Below are positions 9,928 to 20,030 of a DNA stretch of 64,000 nt, piece after piece. The position numbers and the translations under genes are program-made. The DNA is taken from assembly GCF_010365785.1 (NCBI RefSeq), contig NZ_CP048387.1, positions 434,001 to 498,000 on the forward strand, written 5' to 3'. Origin of the DNA: Spiroplasma sp. TIUS-1. GTDB taxonomy: Bacteria > Bacillota_I > Bacilli_A > Mycoplasmatales > Mycoplasmataceae. Below the pieces are notes generated by a model that saw only the letters and a program-made list of their open reading frames with translations, did no database searches and was not told the DNA's origin. Numbering within the stretch: position 1 is the stretch's first letter; the number at the start of each line of letters is the position of its first letter.

Positions 9928-10311
9928 ATGAAAAACAGAAGAGAAACTCGTGATAAATTTATACAAATAATCTATCGATTTTTTTTATTGTCAAAAACAC
10001 AGATTGAATCAATCCAAGAAGTATTAGACGGATTTCAAGTCAGTCTTGATGAAAATGAAAGTAAAATTTTAATTTCTTTAATTGAAAATATTTATTCTTA
10101 TATAGAAAAAATTAAACCAAAGTTAGATTTAAAATGGTCATGAGAAAGAATTTCGCCAATTCATAAGTCAATACTTATTTGTGGTGTTCATGAAATAATA
10201 GAAATTAAAAATATTAAAGCTGTTGTAATAGATGCTTCTTTAGACTTATCTAGAGTTTATGCTCCATCAATTGATCCAAAATTTTTAAACCCAATATTAG
10301 ATTCATTTTAA
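9928..10311 (+). CDS. nusB: Transcription antitermination factor NusB
   Basis: NusB is an all-helical RNA-binding protein of rRNA antitermination complexes. The 127-residue product begins MKNRRETRDKFIQIIYRFFLL, shown by the RRETRDKFIQIIY opening, and ends with the conserved block ISPIHKSILICGVHEI, VVIDASLDLSRVYA and FLNPILDSF. The Asn/Asp-rich middle is poorly conserved. Length is near the family norm (about 130-150). It lies 37 bases upstream of xseA, a linkage (nusB-xseA-xseB) common in Firmicutes. Confidence 0.9.
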
Positions 10312-10348
10312 ATTTTTGTGACGTTAAAAATAGTGGGAGGAAATTAGA

Positions 10349-11491
10349 ATGATAGAACAAAATGTAATAACAGTTACTGAATTTGGAAATAGTTTGAAAA
10401 GTTTTATTGATGACTCTTTTATTTTTAAAAGTTTAAAAATAAAAGGTGAAATTTCAAACTTAGTAATTAAAGCAAATTCACACATTTATTTTTCGCTTAA
10501 AGACCCCGGCGGAAAGATTGACTGTGCCATTTGAAAATCAAATGTTTCAAAACATGTTTTACAAACTTTGAAAGAAGGTTCAGAAATAATAGCAAACGGC
10601 TCTTTATCATATTATCCTCCATTTAATAAATTAACGTTTACAGTGAATAATGTTATTTATGAAGGCTCTGGAACATTAGATAAGTTATATGAAGAAAGAT
10701 ACCAAGAATATCAAGCAAAAGGTTACTTTGATTCTAAATATAAAAAACCCATTCCACAAGTTCCAACATCTATTGGAGTTATAACATCTGAAACTGGGGC
10801 AGCAATACAAGACATACTATCTACAATAAAAAAACGTTTTCCAATTGCAAATATATATTTATTTCCAGTTCTAGTTCAAGGAGATGATGCTAAACAAGAT
10901 ATTGCAAAAAAAATAGTTGAAGCAAATAATTCCAAAATTAAAGTTGACGTATTGTTAGTTGGCCGTGGTGGGGGAAGTTATGAAGACTTATGATCATTTA
11001 ATGAAGTTGAAGTTATTGAAGCAATTCATAATTCTAAAATTCCAATAATATCTTGTGTTGGTCATGAATCAGATATAACATTGGCAGATTATGTTGCTGA
11101 TTTACGAGTTTCAACTCCTACAATGGCAGCAGTTTCTGCTTCTATAGATATGAATGCAATGTTTGATTTTCTTAATTCATTAATAGAAAGGTCATCTAAT
11201 GGTCTTATACATAAACTTAATGAATATAAAATTAAATTAAATAACATCAAAGAAACTACATCTAGTGCCTTAATTACTAAATTAAATAACATTAAGCAGC
11301 AATTTTGAGCAATTAGTCGTGAGGTAGAGTTATTGAGCCCATATGGGCCTTTAAATAAAGGGTTTGCACTTATAATGGATGCTTATAGTAATAAAACAAT
11401 AAAAACTGTGGATCAACTTAAAAAATTAAAAGAAATCAAAATAAAAATGAGCGACGGCGAAGTTTCAATAAAAATTGAGGAGGTAAAATAA
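10349..11491 (+). CDS. xseA: Exodeoxyribonuclease VII large subunit
   Basis: The catalytic subunit of exonuclease VII, which degrades single-stranded DNA from both ends. The 380-residue protein shows an N-terminal OB fold ([21 protein letters not shown]), the catalytic core with [28 protein letters not shown] and [26 protein letters not shown], and a long helical C-terminal region. It is shorter than the E. coli protein (about 450), mainly in the coiled-coil part. GGGAGG precedes the ATG. xseB begins one base after its stop. Confidence 0.95.
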
Positions 11492-11492
11492 T

Positions 11493-11699
11493 ATGGATAA
11501 ATTAAATTTAAAAATCGAAAAAATTAAGGATTTAATTAAGCTAATCGAAAATCCAAAAATAGAATTAAACGATTCAATAAATCACTATAAGGAAGTTGAA
11601 AAACTAATTAGTGAAGTTTCATTAGAACTCCAAACAATTGAAGGCGAAGTAAAGAAAGTTGTCAACGGTGAAAAAGTTGAATTTTACAAAGAAGTCTAA
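11493..11699 (+). CDS. xseB: Exodeoxyribonuclease VII small subunit
   Basis: A 68-residue helical protein. Position directly after xseA, size, and the pattern IEKIKDLIKLIENPKIELNDSINHYKE (compare the ELE.IV..LE.....LE.SL..YE of XseB) support the call. It has a strong GAGGAGG ribosome site that overlaps the xseA C-terminus. Several XseB protomers bind the coiled coil of XseA. The reading frame of dinB begins inside its last 40 bases. Confidence 0.85.
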   Translation: MDKLNLKIEKIKDLIKLIENPKIELNDSINHYKEVEKLISEVSLELQTIEGEVKKVVNGEKVEFYKEV

Positions 11700-12945
11700 T
11701 AGTGAAAAGATAATTTTTTTGATTGATTTTGATGCTTTTTTTGCAAGTTGCCACATTATTGAAAATCCATCATACAAAAATAAACCGCTTGCAGTAGCAT
11801 ATAGTGAAAAGTACTCGATTATTACTGCTGCTAGTTACTCTGCACGAAAATTTGGTGTGAAGGCAGGTTTATCAGCTTTTAAAGCAATTGAAATATGTCC
11901 TGAATTATTATTAGTAAAGCCAAATTATAGTTTATATTCAAAAGCTTCAAAAGCTGTATTTAAATTTTTTTATGAAAACTATTCAAAAAGAATTGAATTA
12001 GCCTCTATTGATGAGTGCTATATGGACGTTACAAATGAATATAAAAAATATGGATCAGTCAGTAAGATGGCTCAGCATATATTAAATAGTGTTCAAGAGA
12101 ATTTTAATATAACTTGTTCAATTGGAATTAGCACTAATAAAATACTTGCCAAAGTTGCTTGCGATAGAAATAAGCCAAATGGATATTTTAGAATATTACC
12201 TTTTGAAATTGAAAATAAATTGTGACCTTTACATGTGGGCAAAATGTTTGGTGTAGGGACTAAGACTGCTTTGCTTCTAGAAAAAAATAACATAAATACA
12301 ATAGGGGATTTAGCAAAAGTTGACAAAAACTTTTTAATAGATATTTTAAATAAACCCGGTTTGATTTTATGAAATAGAGCAAACGGTATGGACACTGATG
12401 TTTTGGATATTAATTTTTCAGGTTTGAAAAGCCTTGGATCTGAAGTTACATTTAATCAACCTACACAAAATTTGGGAGAAATTGAACAATTCATTTATGA
12501 TATGTCTTTTGCAGTCAGAGAACGTCTATTGCAAAGAAACTTAGGAGCTAAAACAATAACTGTTGTTTTGAGATATCAAGAAGCTAAATTAACTAAAAAA
12601 CGAGTCTCAATGCAGCAAACACTTGATAAACCAATTCACACACTAGAAGATATATTTGCAGTATCAAAAAATAATTTTTATAAGCTATGAGATGGGTCTT
12701 TGGTTAGATTAGTAGGTGTTCGTGCTTCAAATACTGCAAAAGAATATAATGTAAAACATCAGTTAGATTTAAATAAATTAGATTTAAAGTTTAGTTCAGT
12801 TGAAAAAATTGTTGATGGAATTAATGAAAAATTACATCAAGATAAGTTATTAACTGGAGCAAATCTAAAAATTAAGCTTGAAGAGGAAGAAAAAGTTTCA
12901 AAATTCCAGAAGGGAGAGTTTAACGACAACAAAAGGAGAAGTTAA
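11659..12945 (+). CDS. dinB: Y-family DNA polymerase (DinB / Pol IV)
   Basis: A 428-residue translesion polymerase. Catalytic motifs are FLIDFDAFFASCH, YSARKFGVKAGLSA and SIDECYMDVT (catalytic Asp-Glu), then SIGISTNKILAKVACDRNKP. The little-finger domain includes SLGSEVTF. There is no ATG before the first motif. Candidate starts are TTG at 11659, GTG at 11668 and TTG at 11677, all inside xseB, so translation probably depends on coupling; the given start is uncertain. The C-terminus KFQKGEFNDNKRRS could hold a clamp-binding motif, but none is clear. The stop overlaps the next ATG. Confidence 0.9.
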
Positions 12946-13559
12946 TGAATATAAATATTGATGAAATAATTACAGAATTAACTTCTGTACATTATCAATT
13001 AAATAAAATTTTGTTTAAATCTTCATTGAAACAATTAAAAATAGGGGTTGAAACATCAAAACATCGAAGAATTAATGCCTATGCTTATTTTGAACCATAT
13101 GGTGGATGATTGGATGGTGGATCACAAATAACTATACTTACTAAAAGATTAGATGGAAATTATATAAATATAATTTCTACACTTGTTCATGAAATGTCTC
13201 ATCAATATAATTTTGAAAATAATATTAAAGATACTGAACCTTCAAATGGTAGACATAATAAAAATTTTAAAATTACAGCGAAAAATTTGGGATTACTTAA
13301 TGTTGAAAATAATATAAGTAAAAACGGTGGGGGATGTTCTACTTCTCCAAGCGATGAATTAATTTTTATAATAAAAAATAAATTAGATTTTAATAAGGCA
13401 GCCTTAAAAATTATTCATGAAGATTCTATTACGATTGAAAAGGTTAAACAAAAAAATTATAAATACGTATGTGAGTGTGGAAAAATTATTAGATCAAAAT
13501 CAAAATTGAATATTAATTGTAACGAATGTAATACTGTGTTTAGTTTAAAAAATGTATAG
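12945..13559 (+). CDS. SprT-like zinc metalloprotease
   Basis: A 204-residue protein with the SprT/Spartan-type active site: LVHEMSHQYN (HExxH at residues 82-86) followed after about 24 residues by GRHNKNFK, whose His is the likely third ligand. The C-terminus has a zinc-ribbon-like pair, CECGK ... CNEC. SprT-like proteases act on DNA-protein crosslinks in eukaryotes; bacterial roles are mostly unknown. Its neighbours dinB, xseAB and nfo favour a DNA-repair role (inference). It starts within the dinB stop (TAATG) and ends in a terminator. Confidence 0.8.
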
Positions 13560-13578
13560 TTAACTATACACTTTTTTT
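13553..13578 (+). terminator. Terminator of the 6831-13559 operon
   Basis: The perfect inverted repeat TGTATAGTTAACTATACA (13553-13570), containing the TAG stop codon of the protease gene, is followed by seven T residues. Confidence 0.85.
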
Positions 13579-13660
13579 ATTTTGTGATTATCTTTTATTA
13601 TCTTATTATTTATATTTACTATAAAATATTATTAATATATATCACTTATTAAGGAGTTTT

Positions 13661-14404
13661 ATGGCTGGTTTTTCACCTAGATTTTGTACAATTCATTTAA
13701 AGATCCATGTATGTCCTGATACTGGTGTTACAACTAAATTAAAGGCCCAAGAAGATGCTATTAGTTATAAGATACGTCGTTTGCATGGTAACCAAACTGA
13801 GGATGATAAAGTTATAGAACAAGAAAAACAAAAACGTGGAATGAAAGAAGGGACTATATCTGCCCTACTCGCAAAAGCAAAAGCAACAAATGCTAAACAG
13901 CGTGAAGAGACTGGAATTAACGATGATGATATGGAACATGGACCTTTGGTTTCTGAAGAAAATATTTCAGACAGAATGGCTCGCTTGAGAAGTAAAGCTT
14001 TAGGTGAATCTACTCCAGAACCAAAAAATGCAGTTGCTGACGATATTAAAGATACTCCTGTCACAATGGCTGTAAGAAAAAATTCAAAACCTACTCCTAC
14101 TACTATAACTGAAGAAGAATTTTCTAAACCTAAACCTAAACCTGTTTTAAAAGATAAAGTGGAAGAAGACGAAAACCAAGAAGATATCCATGAAGCAGTT
14201 TATTCAACAGCTGAAGTTTCTCAAATGATCACAGATGCAGTTGAATTAGCCTTATCTAAATATATAAAGGCGACAACCAAAGCACCACAAACTAAGAAAA
14301 GTACAACAGCAAAAAAAACTACTAGTGTTAAAAAAAGTACAACAACCAAAGCACCACAAACTAAGAAAAGTACAACAGCAAAAAAACCTACAAATAAAAA
14401 ATAA
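13661..14404 (+). CDS. Lysine/threonine-tailed hypothetical protein
   Basis: A 247-residue protein I do not recognise. The N-terminal 45 residues are ordered-looking and contain FCTIHLKIHVCPDTG with two Cys (9 and 18) and several His. Next comes a charged, coiled-coil-like stretch (about 50-110), then a Pro/Lys-rich linker, then YSTAEVSQMITDAVELALSKYI (190-215, a likely helix). The tail from 216 is almost only Lys, Thr and Ala, with TTKAPQTKKSTTAKK present twice. The tail resembles histone-H1-like or AlgP-like DNA-binding tails; nucleic-acid binding is inference. AAGGAG precedes the ATG. It is monocistronic, between terminators. Confidence 0.75.
   Translation: MAGFSPRFCTIHLKIHVCPDTGVTTKLKAQEDAISYKIRRLHGNQTEDDKVIEQEKQKRGMKEGTISALLAKAKATNAKQREETGINDDDMEHGPLVSEENISDRMARLRSKALGESTPEPKNAVADDIKDTPVTMAVRKNSKPTPTTITEEEFSKPKPKPVLKDKVEEDENQEDIHEAVYSTAEVSQMITDAVELALSKYIKATTKAPQTKKSTTAKKTTSVKKSTTTKAPQTKKSTTAKKPTNKK
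14273..14386 (+). repeat. In-frame direct repeat, 45 bases at 69-base period
   Basis: Positions 14273-14317 and 14342-14386 are identical over 45 bases. The 69-base period is 23 codons, so the copies repeat the Lys/Thr tail of the protein and could expand or contract without a frameshift. Confidence 0.85.
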
Positions 14405-14421
14405 TCCGCAAGGATTATTTT
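14398..14421. terminator. Convergent terminator
   Basis: A-rich run, then AATCC GCAA GGATT and a T-rich run. It covers the stop codons of both converging genes (plus stop 14402-14404, minus stop 14415-14417) and can serve both strands. Confidence 0.75.
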
Positions 14422-14693
14422 TCATTTTCTAATATTTCTAATTGCTTTGAGTAAGAAATTTTTGTAGCAGTTACTATTAATTTTGAAGCCTTATCTATTA
14501 CAAAATATATTTCATTAATATTTGACTGAATATACAAATCTTTTTTTGTTTCTCAACTATAAGTTGATCTTGAAATTATTTCATTTACTTTTCCACGCAA
14601 TTCCAGATCACTTACATTTAAATTTAAACGTTGTTTAATTCTGTAATAACTATGTGTCGATAGGTTATATTCGTTTTTTTGATAAAAGGACAT
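14415..14693 (-). CDS. Conserved-looking small hypothetical protein
   Basis: A 92-residue protein, not recognised by name. It starts MSFYQKNEYNLSTHSYYRIK and has a helix KQRLNLNVSDLELRGKVNEII, followed by alternating strand-like segments (DLYIQSN, NEIYFVIDKASKLIVTATKIS). The composition and strand pattern resemble a small alpha/beta RelE-fold-like protein, but the similarity is weak and no antitoxin gene is adjacent. One TGA codes Trp. Its ATG overlaps the stop of the upstream membrane-protein gene by one base, so the two are translationally coupled. Confidence 0.65.
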
Positions 14694-16147
14694 TATTTGT
14701 TATCTCTGTTTTTTTTCTTTTCTCAAACAGCCATTTCTTCATCACTTTCAAACAATGATGGATCAATGTCATATGATTGACCTTGCATTTGAGCCATCGC
14801 TTTTTTTTGAACTTCAATAATGAATAATCTATATTTTTCCCTATCAAGTTTTGGATTTATAAGGATAATTGCAACATACATTGCAAGGAAAATGAAAGCA
14901 AATACAATTGTAATTATAGAAAGAACTTTCAATGTCAATAAATCCATTTGCTCACCTATTGCAGAAACAAATGTCTCAAATTGAGTTTTATTTTCATCTA
15001 AATAACTCGATTTAATGATTCATTTTAAGAAGTCCTTTACAATTACATCTGTATTAGATTCTTTAAATCCAAGTTGATAAATCATTGAAGTTATTCCACC
15101 GCTTTGATTAAAGAAAACAGGCATTATAAATATAAAGATTACAAACCCAAAAAGAAACAATGTTCCCCCATTTACATGATATTGATCTTTATAAAGTTTT
15201 GGTTGTTTCAGCATAGGATATACCGAAGAAAAAAGAATTAAAATCATAAAAATATTCATCATTATTGAAAAAGTATTAACTCCAGTACTTAGACTAGGGT
15301 CCTTAGAAATCAATGTATACGGAGATAAAATTCAATTCCCTTTTAAGAAGTCAACATATTTTTGTTTCATTGTATCATCAGCACCAAGAATTATGTGTTT
15401 AGGCTCCAGATTATCAAAAATTCCTCTGTAACTATCATCTGAAGAAATTTTAATTTGTTCAGCTCCAAGTATTGCGTAAATAACTATAAACAAGATTCCA
15501 ATAATTAAAATTGAAGCTGCAAAAGCAAATTTAATTCATCTCATTTCTTTTGGTTTAGTTTTAAATGGATAAAATCTTTCACTATTCATTGGGTTTTGAA
15601 ATAGCTGCCCCATATTTGATTGACCACCAAAAATATTTTGTGTGCCTTGCTGATTTGCACCAACATTATTTACCTTTATGTTTTCTGCAGATCCTGCATT
15701 AATTTGGATAGTTGCTTCATCTTGAATTGTTGTATTATTACTTGCAGTAGCTTCATTTTCTTTGTAGTTTTTTACAAAACTAACAAAATCCCCTTCTTTA
15801 ATGTCAATGCCACTATCCAAAATTATGTCTTTTGAAATACCATATGTATTTGAAATAAAATTAGAAAAGAAAATTATTTCTTCCTCAATTTTATCAACAT
15901 TTAAATTTGAAATACTAAACGCAACTTTTTCATTAATTAGTTTAACCAAAGCACGTCCAACAGAATTACCAAATTGTATACCCTTTAAATTTACTGAATT
16001 CTTCTTTTCTAAAAACATTAGTCCATTAATTGTCTGCAATACACTGTCTTTGAATTTTACATCATTTAAAATTTTTGTAAGCATATCGTCATTGGAAAAA
16101 ACAGCATAGTTTAAGTTGACTAATTGTTTATATAATTTTTCGTTCAT
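14693..16147 (-). CDS. Four-helix membrane protein, unknown
   Basis: A 484-residue protein, intact once TGA codons are read as Trp. Residues 1-140 look like a soluble helical domain (MNEKLYKQLVNLNYAVF...). Residues 145-200 are Asn/Gln-rich and probably disordered (NNVGANQQGTQNIFGGQ). TM helices lie near 205-228, 292-314, 327-347 and 407-430; an acidic tail holds SFESDEEMAV-like Asp/Glu residues. No family recognised. It follows holA after one base and precedes the 92-residue gene by a TAATG junction, so it is transcribed with DNA polymerase delta. The long cytoplasmic N-terminal domain suggests interaction with a cytosolic partner (inference). Confidence 0.75.
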
Positions 16148-16148
16148 T

Positions 16149-17087
16149 TTATCCCCCGAAATTTATCATCTTCAATAACGAGATGGCTGGAATTATTTCT
16201 CCATCATAGTTACCAGATAAAATATTGTTTTGTATTTTAAACAACAACTTTATTTTATCATTTAACAACTCGAAATTTTTGTTTTTCAAACTGACTATAG
16301 AACTTACTCTATAAGGGTTCATTTCCAAAGACTTTGCAATTTCTGCATTGTCGATTTTAAGGCTCTTCAAGTACATCACATTACGTGTTGCAACTAGACT
16401 TGACGATAATAATGCTACAATTGACATCAAACTTCCTTCATTCCCTATAAAATTATTGAATATTGATATTCATTTTTCTTTATCATTCGAAACCAGTGCA
16501 TTAGATATTTCAAACATATTATTTTCACGGTCTTTTATACATAATTCATCAATATTTTTTTTATTAAAATCTATTTTACCAACAATGAATTTGTTTAATT
16601 CATTGTTCAACATAATAGCATTCTCACCAATATATTCAACAAAGTAATTTAGATCATCATTAGTAAATTTCATGCTATTTTTTGTCAGTTTTAAATTTAT
16701 TTGGTTAATAAGTTCATTTCTCTTTGGCTTATCAATTTCAAGCTTTCTAGAATTATCCAACAAATATTTAGTTAATTTATTTGAACTAAATTTATCTCCT
16801 TCAGTTGAAATAATAAATTCTACAGATTGATTTTTAAATAAATCTATCCATCTATTAAAGTCTATATCTGTTTTTTTAGTTGAAGTCAAAATTGTGACGT
16901 TCTTTATAACTATTATTTTTTTATCAGAAAATAATGAAAATGTGTTTGCTGATTCTTCAATATCATCTATAGTTGAATCCTCATAGTCAAAATAATAGAC
17001 CTCACTATCTGAGCTTTCCATCTTCTTTACTAACTGTTGGATTTGTTTTTTGCTAATTGATTCATTATAACTTCTAATTAAAAACAT
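16149..17087 (-). CDS. holA: DNA polymerase III delta subunit
   Basis: HolA is the clamp-loader subunit that opens the beta sliding clamp. The 312-residue protein starts MFLIRSYNESISKKQIQQLV and has the delta-family pattern: YYFDYED, ANTFSLFSDKKIIVIKN (the conserved LFs.kklviik strand), FIISTEG, and a helical C-terminal domain with NNELNKFIVG, MFEISNALVSNDKEKW and EIAKSLEMNPYRVSSI. Delta lacks a functional Walker A, as expected here. Length fits (about 320-340). AAAGGA precedes the ATG. It is divergent from rpsT. Confidence 0.88.
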
Positions 17088-17189
17088 ATAAGGTCCTTTG
17101 TAAATATTTTACATTTTTTTTGAATTGTTATAGTTTTATATTAATCTATAAGATATAATTATTTTTGAAACATATTCCAGGGAGAACAC

Positions 17190-17435
17190 ATGGCAAATAT
17201 TAAATCAAACGAAAAAAGAATTATTACTAACGAGAAATCGCGCGTTGAAAATAAGCACTTTAGATCACAAGTTAAAACAGCAATTAAAAAAGCTTTAGTA
17301 GCTAAATCAGAAAAAGCAACTACAGCTACTGACTTAGTAAATGCTGCAGTTAGTTTGGTGGACAAGGCTGTTTCAAAAGGTATTTGAAAAGCAAACAAAG
17401 CTGCTAGAGAAAAATCTAGATTAATGTCAAAATAG
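17190..17435 (+). CDS. rpsT: 30S ribosomal protein S20
   Basis: An 81-residue basic helical protein that binds 16S rRNA. The start MANIKSNEKRIITNEKSR and the C-terminal half SLVDKAVSKGIWKANKAAREKSRL match S20. It is commonly encoded opposite holA, as here. AGGGAGA lies before the ATG. TATAAT at 17154-17159 is a likely -10; a -35 is not clear. It is flanked by its own terminator, so it is monocistronic. Confidence 0.96.
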
Positions 17436-17454
17436 TTTAAGAACTATTTTTTTT
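17429..17454 (+). terminator. rpsT terminator
   Basis: Stem AAAATAGTT / AACTATTTT with loop TAAG, followed by T residues. The TAG stop codon is in the left arm. It abuts the comEC stop on the other strand. Confidence 0.85.
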
Positions 17455-17455
17455 A

Positions 17456-19396
17456 TTAAATTTTTATATAGTCTTTTGAATTTCAAATTACTTTATTATC
17501 TCATTTTTCTTCCTTGGTACCGTTCACTATAATTGTTTTTGATTTAAACCTGTCAATAAAACCCTTAGTTGTTCATTTATCGCCAGACTTATTTATAACA
17601 ATGGTCTTTATATCTTTAAATTGGTACATTTTGTTGTTTAGGATATATTGTTGAAAACTTAAACTAATATCACTAAAAACAGCTATATTGTTATTTATAA
17701 TTACGACTCCGCCCTTATCTCCTTTTGTTTTAGCATTGGGGAAATTAATTATTTTATTTCCTGTAAAACTTTCAAAATTTGTTTTAGTTAATAAATTGTT
17801 TATTTTCTTATTTTGAGTCAGTGTCTGTAATTGTTTTGAATTATGTGCTAATTCATTTTGAATATAAACTCATTCAATTTTTTTAATTCCTTTGTAGTCC
17901 AAAAAGGAATTAATTTCATTTTTATTTGAAACTCCAAACTCTGTACCTGCGTTAAGTACTCTTGCTTTTCGTTTTTCTATTTGTACAATATTATTTACAT
18001 ATCCTGATCTTATTAAGTAAGTATTTGTTTCCAATCCAAAAATAAAATTTGAAAGTTGCATCATCATAATTGAAAGAACAAATACTATTAAATAAATAAA
18101 ATTTACATTAACTTTAAATAGTTCTTCTTTTTTCAAAATTATTAAAAGTATTGAGTAGTAAATAATTGCAATTAAAACATTGTAGTGTCCTATCCATGTA
18201 ACTAGAGTTAAATATTTTAAAAGAGTTACTATAATATTTAAAACAATTAGAAATATATCAAACGAATTACTGCCAAGCGGAATAAAAATTGATATTATCG
18301 AAACAAAATACAATAGACAAAAATATGGAATTAATATGAATGAAAATACTGGTCCAAGTCATTGAATCTTGTAATAAAAATATATTTGTATTGGGGCAAA
18401 AGTAATTATTGAATAAAAATACATATAAATATATTTTTTATAACCATTCTTATAATTTGAACTAACTATTAAAAAGTTTCCAATCAATATGAAATAGAAA
18501 GTATCAGTAACTATAAACATAGGACTGAACAATGTTGTTATTAAAATGAATATGTAAAATTTAGTAATTTTTCTAAATCTTACATCTCATTTTTTACTCC
18601 AAATTTTGATTGACTGATAAATAAGAATTTTTAAAATTAACCCCTCAAAAAAATTTAAGTAATTTAAAACAAAAATAAAAATTCATTCAAATGAGGATAA
18701 ATATTTTTTTGAAAAATTTAATTTATCAAAAATTAGTCTAACAACTCAAAATAAAACAAAAATATTTAATCACTTAATTTTTGCAATGTAAGTTATTTCC
18801 ATATCAATTAAATTTTGCTTTATATCCAAAAAATCTGTTTTTTGTCCATATGTAAAATTTAATAAATTATTTGAACTTTCAAACTTATTTTTAATAAAAA
18901 ATTGCAGACCTTTATACTCACTTTGCAAATTTGTAATGTTTGAAATTTCAAACTTCACTGAGTCTTTTAATAAATACTCATTAAAGTTAAAATCTCAAAA
19001 ATGCCCATAAACATTGATCTTTTTAAACTCCCCTACCGCTTTAACAAACTCCCCTACCGATAGGTCATACTCCCCCGCTGCATTATCTAATAAAAATTTT
19101 TGATTCAAAAATTTTAAAATATAAAATCCATTTCCTTTTTTTGTAACTTGAAATAATGACGGAAAACTAACGAAAAAAAATAAGAATTCATTAATAAACA
19201 AATATGAACAATATAATATTCAAATTAACACTAATCATTTTGTATATCTTCAAAAACTTATATTTATAAAAATATAAGTTAAAAAAACGATTATAAACAA
19301 AACTCACATTGCTTTCCAAAATAATATTGATTGTATTATTAAAAATAAAATTGCAATTGCAAATTTATTTTTAATAAATCATTTTTTCAATTGCAT
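17456..19396 (-). CDS. comEC: ComEC/Rec2-type competence membrane protein
   Basis: A 646-residue protein, continuous when TGA is Trp. It has two or three N-terminal TM helices (FAIAILFLIIQSILFW...), an extracellular OB-like domain (about 75-150, KKINVYGHFWDFNFNEYLL), a multi-TM competence core (including FYSIITFAPIQIYFYYKIQW and LGPVFSFILIPYFCLLYF) and a C-terminal domain from about residue 470. ComEC forms the channel for single-stranded DNA uptake. The C-terminal domain keeps the strand NIVQIEKRKARVLNAGTE, but the metal-binding HxHxDH of the beta-lactamase fold is replaced (WVYIQNELAH). The ATG overlaps the upstream gene by 26 bases without an obvious ribosome site. Confidence 0.82.
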
Positions 19397-19970
19397 AATC
19401 TAAAAATTCTTTTCGGTAGCTTGTATTTATGAAACTAAAAACTTTGTATTTAATCTCATAAATATCTTTCACTTCCACATCCCAACAAAGTGATTCAAGT
19501 TTAATTGATTCTTCTAAAGATAAACCTGCATTTAAAAAATAATCAATATTTACCTTATTATGATCAAATCTATTTAGTAATTTAACATTTTCTTGTTTTA
19601 ATGGAATAAGCTTTATGGTAATTTCTTCTTCAGATTCAATATCTATATTTTGTCTTTTATCAAAATAAAAATTTTTCGTAATGTTATATTCATCATAAAA
19701 ATCAACAACATCTTTTGCTGTTACAAAACTCTCTTGAAAAATTACTTCTTTTGGTGGAATGATACTTGTGTTCACTACATCAATACCATATGCTACTAAA
19801 AATTTTATTGTTTTTTCTTTTTCCTCTTCATGATTCTCTGGCGAGATATCAATATCTCTTTGAATATTTTTTTGTCTGTCTCCAAATATATCAGAAAAAT
19901 CAATTTCATAGATTGAAACTGCAATTCCGATTGGCAATAATAAGCAAGTTAAAAATTTAATTCATTTCAA
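19371..19970 (-). CDS. Membrane-anchored extracellular protein, unknown
   Basis: A 199-residue protein. A TTG start at 19970 is chosen because GAGG lies about nine bases before it and a stop codon is just upstream; no ATG fits. Residues 1-23 form a signal anchor (WIKFLTCLLLPIGIAVSIYE) and the rest is acidic and probably outside the cell, with IQRDIDISPENHEEE and INTSYRKEFLDYAIEKMI. No lipobox is present and no family is recognised. It overlaps comEC by 26 bases, so a link to competence or envelope function is possible but only inferred. Confidence 0.65.
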
Positions 19971-20030
19971 GTTTTTTTACCTCACTTATTACAACGTCAC
20001 AAAAAATTAAAAAAATAATCATTTTACTGA

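Noticed and set aside
14415-14693. Toxin of a toxin-antitoxin pair
   Set aside because: The strand pattern vaguely recalls RelE, but there is no antitoxin-like partner; the neighbour is a large membrane protein.
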